Of a DNA stretch of 64,000 nucleotides, positions 60,601-64,000 are shown piece by piece (position 1 is the first letter of the stretch; each line of letters begins with the position of its first letter). The position numbers and the translations under genes were made by a program. This DNA is from Steromphala cineraria (lineage: Eukaryota; Mollusca; Gastropoda; Trochida; Trochidae). The notes below the pieces were generated by a model, which was given only the letters and a program-made list of their open reading frames with translations, made no database searches and was not told the origin of the DNA. The stretch is taken from the NCBI GenBank assembly GCA_916613615.1, contig OU744731.1, forward strand, positions 17,516,328-17,580,327. Direction: 5' to 3'.

Positions 60601-63550
60601 TACTATAATGTCATTGACAATTGCTGCTTTTATAAACCTACGTTAAAAGGGAGACACTTAATGATCAAGTTCCAAGTTGTTTTTTTATAGACAACATTAT
60701 CAACGAAGATATTTTATTTGATATTCAGCAATAAGTTTTGGTCAAATAAGTTCTTTACTATAACAGAATTCTGAAATGTAATAAAAAATTCACTGGAAAT
60801 TAGTAAAACTTCTATTATAATTTAATTATATAAAAATTTTATTACTTCAGATCTGACGGCTTTGCGGGAGCGATGCAAAACGAAGGAACTGGGAGGTCGA
60901 CATGTTGAACTTTCAACAGTGCCAATTGCTGACAGTATTTTAGTGACAGGTCTAGGTCCTACAACAGCAAGTGAAACCATCCTGTTTTACTTTGAGGCAA
61001 AACGCTCTGGAAATGAGACCTATTCACAAGTAACATTGAAGAATGAAGAAGAGGGGCACTGTGTTGTACAGTTTGATGATCACAAAGGTAAACAGCAATA
61101 TAAAGATAAATTGAGAACATGATTTTGCCATTTGATTTTCAGCAATACTGCTCAACTGTATATAAGTATACATGTACCATAATAGAGTTGAATTAAGAAT
61201 TGATAACTTTTATACACGCACCTCTTTATGGGTCAGACCCTATTTTCACAAAGTTGGCCATTCATAAAATACTTTTGCAATATTTAAGTTTTTTTTATTG
61301 TCCACCTAAAAAAGGGTTTCTAGTTTACATGAGCTTTTTTGCTTTATAAATGCTCTTTCAAATCACAATATTATAATAGGATTTTCGTTTGTTTTATACA
61401 GTTGTAGATTCTGTCTTGAAGAAGAAGCATGAGATTGACAAGCATTTGTTGACTCTTTCCCTGTACATAGAGGGTTTGGGCATCTGTCAATCATCTGATG
61501 AAGAGTCATGGTACAAGGAGCCGGAACCCTTTACACTGGACTCATTTGATAAATATAAAGCAATGTTTATTCAGAAAACTAAGGATCAGACATTGCAAAC
61601 ACATCTTAAAAAACTACATGCAGAATTGACATGGCCCACAGATGACAGTGCATGTTTCAAATGCACTCTAACTAAGGAAACCGAGGATGCTGTCAAGAAA
61701 TCCCGATCATGGAGGAAGGACGTTGAGAAATGCTTCAAAGATCACCTTGATAACCTGAAGGTTGATGAGGTTTGTCCTCCGACAGAAATCTGGGAAGAGG
61801 TTCGTGAAGGACTGGCAAGCATCAAAAACACAGATGGCTATGAAATATTGATGTCATCCACTAAACCAAAGGTCGTTGTTGTTGGAGACCCTCCGATAGT
61901 AGCTCAAGTTATGAAAGAGATCAAAACTGTTGTGTCAAATATTGAAGAAGAAGTCAACCGCAAGAAACAGGAAGTTACAGAAAAGGTTTCGACTATGAAA
62001 ACACTTCAATTACGACTTTTGTTGGCAACCGGATTCCATGAAAAAGCCAAAAAGAAATTCAAAGACATCAAGGATGTAATCATAAAACTTAAAACAAATG
62101 AAATCATTTTCATAGGCCAAGTCAATGTTGTGAACTCTTGTAAAATGGAAATGTATGTAGAAGTCAATACATTTTGTAGCAGAGATGTTGTGGAAATGTC
62201 AAAATCAAGATTAAACTTTCTAGACCAGAAGGACGTCCGGGAATTCATTGTTAGCAAGATGAAGGCAAAGAACATCTATGGAGTATGGGAGAGTGAAGTG
62301 GAAAAGTTGCTCATCCTAACCCCTACTGAAGAGAATGCAGAGGCAGTTATCGATCTCCTAAATGAGCATGTTCGTGAACACACAGAGCGTCTGAGTCCAG
62401 AAAGCTTTTATTTGTTGGAATCTGAGAAATGGACACATCTTCTTCAAACTCTTACTTCTGATTATGGCAATCTTGCTTCGATCAGGTCAGATCGAAATCG
62501 CAATATAATCATTGTTGCCACTGCGCCGATCATTGATAGCATAAAGGTCAAGATCCAGACGTTCATTTCCGAGAACTCTGTATACAATAGAATCATCACA
62601 TTCCCGAAACCCGTTTACAGGTTTATGATGATGCATGTTGAAGTTGAGATTCAAAGAATATCAAGCGAGATCAGCAACCACAAAGGAAAGATAGAAATGA
62701 AAAAAGACTCACCAGTGATCATTGTTTATGGTTGCAAGGAAGGTTTGGATGATGCTGTTCATAGACTGAAGATGCTTGGAGAGGGGATAACCCAAGAGAA
62801 ACACACACTACAAAAAGACGGGATCGGGAAGTACATCCACAATCCTAGAATCAAAAACATCATCAGCGAGACTGAGAAGGCTGGGCGATGTGTGGTGGAG
62901 CTCATGTATGACATGTCAGAGGAAATCAAGATAGAAGGGGGAGTACCTGAACAGTCCAAGAGTCAACCTACTCTTCAAGGAACAGTTCAGTATGCAAGGT
63001 GTGATATCGAATCATCCAGAAGAATTGAGGTACTGATGGCAGACATGACAACCATGAACGTAGATGTAATAGTAAATGCTGCCAACAACCGACTTGACCA
63101 TGTAGGGGGGTTGGCAAGAGCTATTTCAAAACAAGGTCAGTGACTCTTTGGTATTGTAATAAAACACTTTCTTATGGACAGCCATCTCAACATCTCTTAA
63201 TTCTTTCTTTCATGAAGTCAAATTTTTGTACCCAAGTTAGATTTTAAATGAAATGAGGTTGTTGATGCAGGTGGTCCGAGCATCCAAAAAGAGAGTGACG
63301 ATTACACAAAAAAACACAAGAACCTGCGAGCTGGGGACGCTGTCATGACGGGGGCTGGTCGATTGCCATGTAAAAAGGTTATACATGCGGTGGGTCCTTA
63401 TTGGACTGGAGGAAAACAGAAGGAGGAGAGGGATCTTAAGGAAGCCATAAGAGAAAGCCTGGAGAGGGCCGAGGAGGGAAAGTTCACATCCATTGTCTTT
63501 CCTGCTCTCAGCACTGGCATCTTCAGATACCCTGTTGACCTTGCTACAAG
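42404..63550 (+). CDS. PARP14-like: PARP14-like gene B, 9 exons, 3' end outside window
   Basis: Inverted paralogue of gene A. The nine exons give about 1470 codons, all in frame: RRM-like module (1-133), Q/G/M-rich linker with octapeptide repeats (134-491), RRM 1 (492-549), acidic stretch plus RRM 2 (550-640), two further small folds (641-799), KH-like region and macrodomain 1 start (800-1377), macrodomain 1 middle (1378-1470). Exons 6 and 9 have exactly the same length as gene A exons 8 and 11, and all phases agree. It has one N-terminal module where A has two. Macrodomain 1 keeps VNAAN, GGLAR and LSTGIFRYP, so ADP-ribose binding and possibly hydrolysis are likely by family. Intron 1 is 13.8 kb because of a giant repeat element; the other introns are short. 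The C-terminus is beyond the window. The first exon is the least certain part. Confidence 0.86.
42684..44814. other. Gene B intron 1, first part
   Basis: No exon recognised. Contains a TATATAAAG box near 43103, a short inverted-end element (about 43171-43268, GTATTCATAAAACTT/AAGCTTTATAAATACC), and a 28-bp minisatellite at 43602-43885. Confidence 0.5.
43602..43885. repeat. 28-bp minisatellite, about 10 diverged copies
   Basis: Units of the form ATTGTTACTGTTAAAGCACA, ATTATGTC, alternating GTTAAAGC and GATATACC versions. In gene B intron 1. Confidence 0.85.
44815..54935. mobile_element. Giant pearl-like element, family 2, with about 67 core repeats
   Basis: Begins TTTTAGCTCATCAGGACTG at 44813-44830, (CCGT)n at 44868-44900, then core units of about 146 bp from about 44930 to 54700, and ends GATGAGCTACAGAGCCAATG, GCTCTATTTTTT near 54935. 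Both ends match the 600-bp copy at 30338-30935, so this is one element whose core expanded from about 3 to about 67 units. Each unit carries CATCTTCTTCTCCAGTTC and a near-palindrome GTGACCC...GGGTCAC. Two main unit types differ in GTAACTTTGGTGACCCTG versus GTAGATTTCGTGACCCCA. No coding; short frames in it are chance. In gene B intron 1. Confidence 0.92.
54936..56442. other. Gene B intron 1, last part, 1.5 kb
   Basis: AT-rich, no repeat or exon recognised before the acceptor at 56442. The frame at 56251-56433 has no known protein. Confidence 0.5.
56443..56561 (+). CDS. Gene B exon 2: second half of N-terminal module
   Basis: 119 bp, acceptor CTTTCAG, donor GTAGGT, phase 1 to 0, the same phases as gene A exons 2 and 4. 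Encodes EALKFVMCKQCNYNGQIRPV then CKDDDIAEADSLQTVQ. Sequence similarity to A exons 2/4 is weak; the placing rests on phase and order. Not covered by a long open frame. Confidence 0.72.
56965..58039 (+). CDS. Gene B exon 3: Q/G/M/H-rich disordered region with octapeptide repeats
   Basis: 1075 bp, acceptor TGAAAG, donor GTTTGT, phase 0 to 1. The 358 codons hold a polar N-terminus, 13 tandem octapeptides of the form GMQxQxGQ (57274-57585), then a Pro/Gln/His/Tyr/Phe-rich tail with PQFNPGHF and HPGFNPAFQPP. This is prion-like low-complexity sequence. It takes the place of the unrelated acidic linker in gene A exon 5. Two overlapping frames on this strand and one on the other are side effects of the repeat. 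Confidence 0.86.
57274..57585 (+). repeat. 13 tandem octapeptide repeats (24 bp unit) inside gene B exon 3
   Basis: Thirteen 24-bp units in frame, each starting GM, GI, RM or PM followed by Q: GMQLQHDQ, GMQHHPGT, GMQPIYGF, RMQHQHGQ, GMQNQPVQ, GIQPGYGL and so on to GIQPKHSQ. The units differ at several positions, so the array is not a fresh slippage product. Gene A has nothing like it. Confidence 0.9.
58262..58435 (+). CDS. Gene B exon 4: RRM 1 of PARP10/14 type
   Basis: 174 bp, acceptor TGTTCAG, donor GTAAGT, phase 1 to 1. Encodes CLVEVKDLPADSTEDAVINY, FENKRSGGGSVKKV and TALVDFEESEG. The FENKRSGGG signature is complete. Counterpart: gene A exon 6. Confidence 0.9.
58436..59083. other. Gene B intron 4, 648 bp, nothing recognised
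   Basis: AT-rich intron. Gene B introns 2 (56562-56964), 6 (60468-60850) and 7 (61088-61401) are likewise plain. Confidence 0.55.
59084..59356 (+). CDS. Gene B exon 5: acidic stretch plus RRM 2
   Basis: 273 bp, acceptor TTTCCAG, donor GTATAT, phase 1 to 1. VAENVIKRNHSINQKQ is followed by an Asp/Glu-rich run and the RRM CTIEVRGFREGTPVDTIEMY, FENKRSGGGNVV and AVFITFETHEG. Unlike gene A exon 7 the signature is intact. The open frame runs on past the donor to 59409. Confidence 0.9.
59357..60227. other. Gene B intron 5, 871 bp, nothing recognised
   Basis: AT-rich; the short frames at 59607-59887 on both strands have no recognisable protein. Confidence 0.55.
60228..60467 (+). CDS. Gene B exon 6: third RRM-like/KH-linked fold
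   Basis: 240 bp, identical in length to gene A exon 8; acceptor GTTCCAG, donor GTAACA, phase 1 to 1. Encodes VVEKVLARNHEVDKKTLDVK, NRFLVSNLNTTTTRESLKNF, MEARSRCDVTDVQYG and GIALVSFDEENAPG. Confidence 0.88.
60851..61087 (+). CDS. Gene B exon 7: fourth RRM-like fold
   Basis: 237 bp, acceptor ACTTCAG, donor GTAAAC, phase 1 to 1. Encodes SILVTGLGPTTASETILFYF, EAKRSGNETYSQV and HCVVQFDDHKG. Counterpart: gene A exon 9 (234 bp). Confidence 0.88.
61402..63135 (+). CDS. Gene B exon 8: KH-like repeats and start of macrodomain 1
   Basis: 1734 bp (578 codons), acceptor ATACAG, donor GTCAGT, phase 1 to 1. It begins VVDSVLKKKHEIDKHLLTLS, LYIEGLG, passes through several KH-like units with charged helices (EEEVNRKKQEVTEKV, matching KKKQEVTERV in gene A), then DGIGKYIHNPRIKNI, and ends in macrodomain 1: MADMTTMNVDVIVNAANNRL, GGLARAI. 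NAAN and GG are intact. One long uninterrupted frame. Confidence 0.95.
63271..63550 (+). CDS. Gene B exon 9: macrodomain 1, middle; last exon seen
   Basis: 280 bp, same length as gene A exon 11; acceptor ATGCAG, donor GTACAG, phase 1 to 2. Encodes AGRLPCKKVIHAVGPYWTGG and FPALSTGIFRYPVDLATR. The phosphate-loop sequence STGIFRYP is closer to the usual macrodomain pattern than SAGIYRYP in gene A. The remaining macrodomain 1 exon must lie beyond 64000. Confidence 0.93.
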
Positions 63551-64000
63551 GTACAGATATTATCTTCCTCACTTCCATGTGTCCACTGTTATTTAATTTG
63601 TATTATGCAAAAATAATTTAGGACGAAGCTTGCAGTTTATCATTATAAAGCATTAACAATAACGGAACCATAGACAAAATGTTTATTTTTACTTTCGCGT
63701 AGATTCACACCAGTAAGGAAATGATGTAAAGACATCATGACACATTTTGAAACCTTCCGTTAGATGACATTGATACTATTTCAAAGTCACAGCAGAGCAT
63801 GGGTATTTTCGGGAATGTCAAGGTTACAAAAAAATTGGGGACCATTAACTTAATTTTCCGAAAAAATATCAGGAAATGTTCAGAGGATTTCTATTTAAAA
63901 AAAACTTATTTTGAAGGTCACAATATGTTTCAATGTTAAGCAAATCCACCTAATGTTATCAAAGAAAATGACTTGATTATGTTGCTAAACTTAAAAATTA
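63551..64000. other. Start of gene B intron 9
   Basis: Follows the phase-2 donor after exon 9. Nothing recognised up to the window edge; the exon completing macrodomain 1 is expected further on. Confidence 0.55.

Noticed and set aside
62006..62959. Minus-strand frames in 62-63 kb
   Set aside because: Antisense shadows of gene B exon 8.

Overview
The window looks like AT-rich nuclear DNA of an invertebrate, most likely a bivalve mollusc. Genes are split into short exons with GT-AG introns full of repeats. The protein family (long PARP14-type macrodomain proteins) is expanded in bivalves. Several repeats have the layout I recall for bivalve 'pearl'-type elements: terminal hairpin, 145-170 bp core repeats and a (CCGT/ACGG)n stretch. 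I see no bacterial operon, CRISPR array or rRNA, and I did not recognise a tRNA. The species cannot be named from the sequence alone.

Two large PARP14-like genes lie head to head. Gene A is on the minus strand. It starts at an ATG at 34859 and runs down to at least 2217: 23 exons, about 2048 codons, 3' end outside the window. Gene B is on the plus strand. It starts at an ATG at 42404 and runs to at least 63550: 9 exons, about 1470 codons, 3' end outside the window. I joined exons by hand from the splice signals, and every junction keeps one reading frame. Both proteins have the order: N-terminal RRM-like module, long disordered linker, two RRMs with the FENKRSGGG-type signature, two more small folds, one very large KH-like exon (580 and 578 codons) that ends inside the first macrodomain, then macrodomains. 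Gene A shows three whole macrodomains and the start of a fourth; gene B is cut off inside its first. The WWE and ADP-ribosyltransferase domains expected at the C-terminus of PARP14 proteins would lie beyond both window edges.

Region by region. 1-2216 holds a 1.8 kb inverted-repeat transposon with an 8-bp target duplication. 2217-18898 holds gene A exons 5-23, with pearl-like elements, a TTAA MITE and minisatellites in introns. 18899-34859 holds the first four exons of gene A, which are a tandem duplication of a two-exon module. The introns there contain (AGT)n arrays, LINE fragments, a TA-flanked element, a 1.67 kb foldback element and hairpins. 34860-42403 is the space between the two starts, with small palindromic elements and a 51-bp minisatellite. 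42404-56442 is gene B exon 1 and a 13.8 kb intron, of which about 10.1 kb is one pearl-like element whose core repeat has grown to about 67 copies. 56443-63550 holds the compact remaining gene B exons.

Both proteins are expected to bind ADP-ribose and probably RNA, and by family to act in ADP-ribose signalling and innate immunity. The most notable observations are the inverted pair, the duplicated N-terminal module in A, the octapeptide Q/G/M-rich linker in B, and the giant intronic element with higher-order structure.
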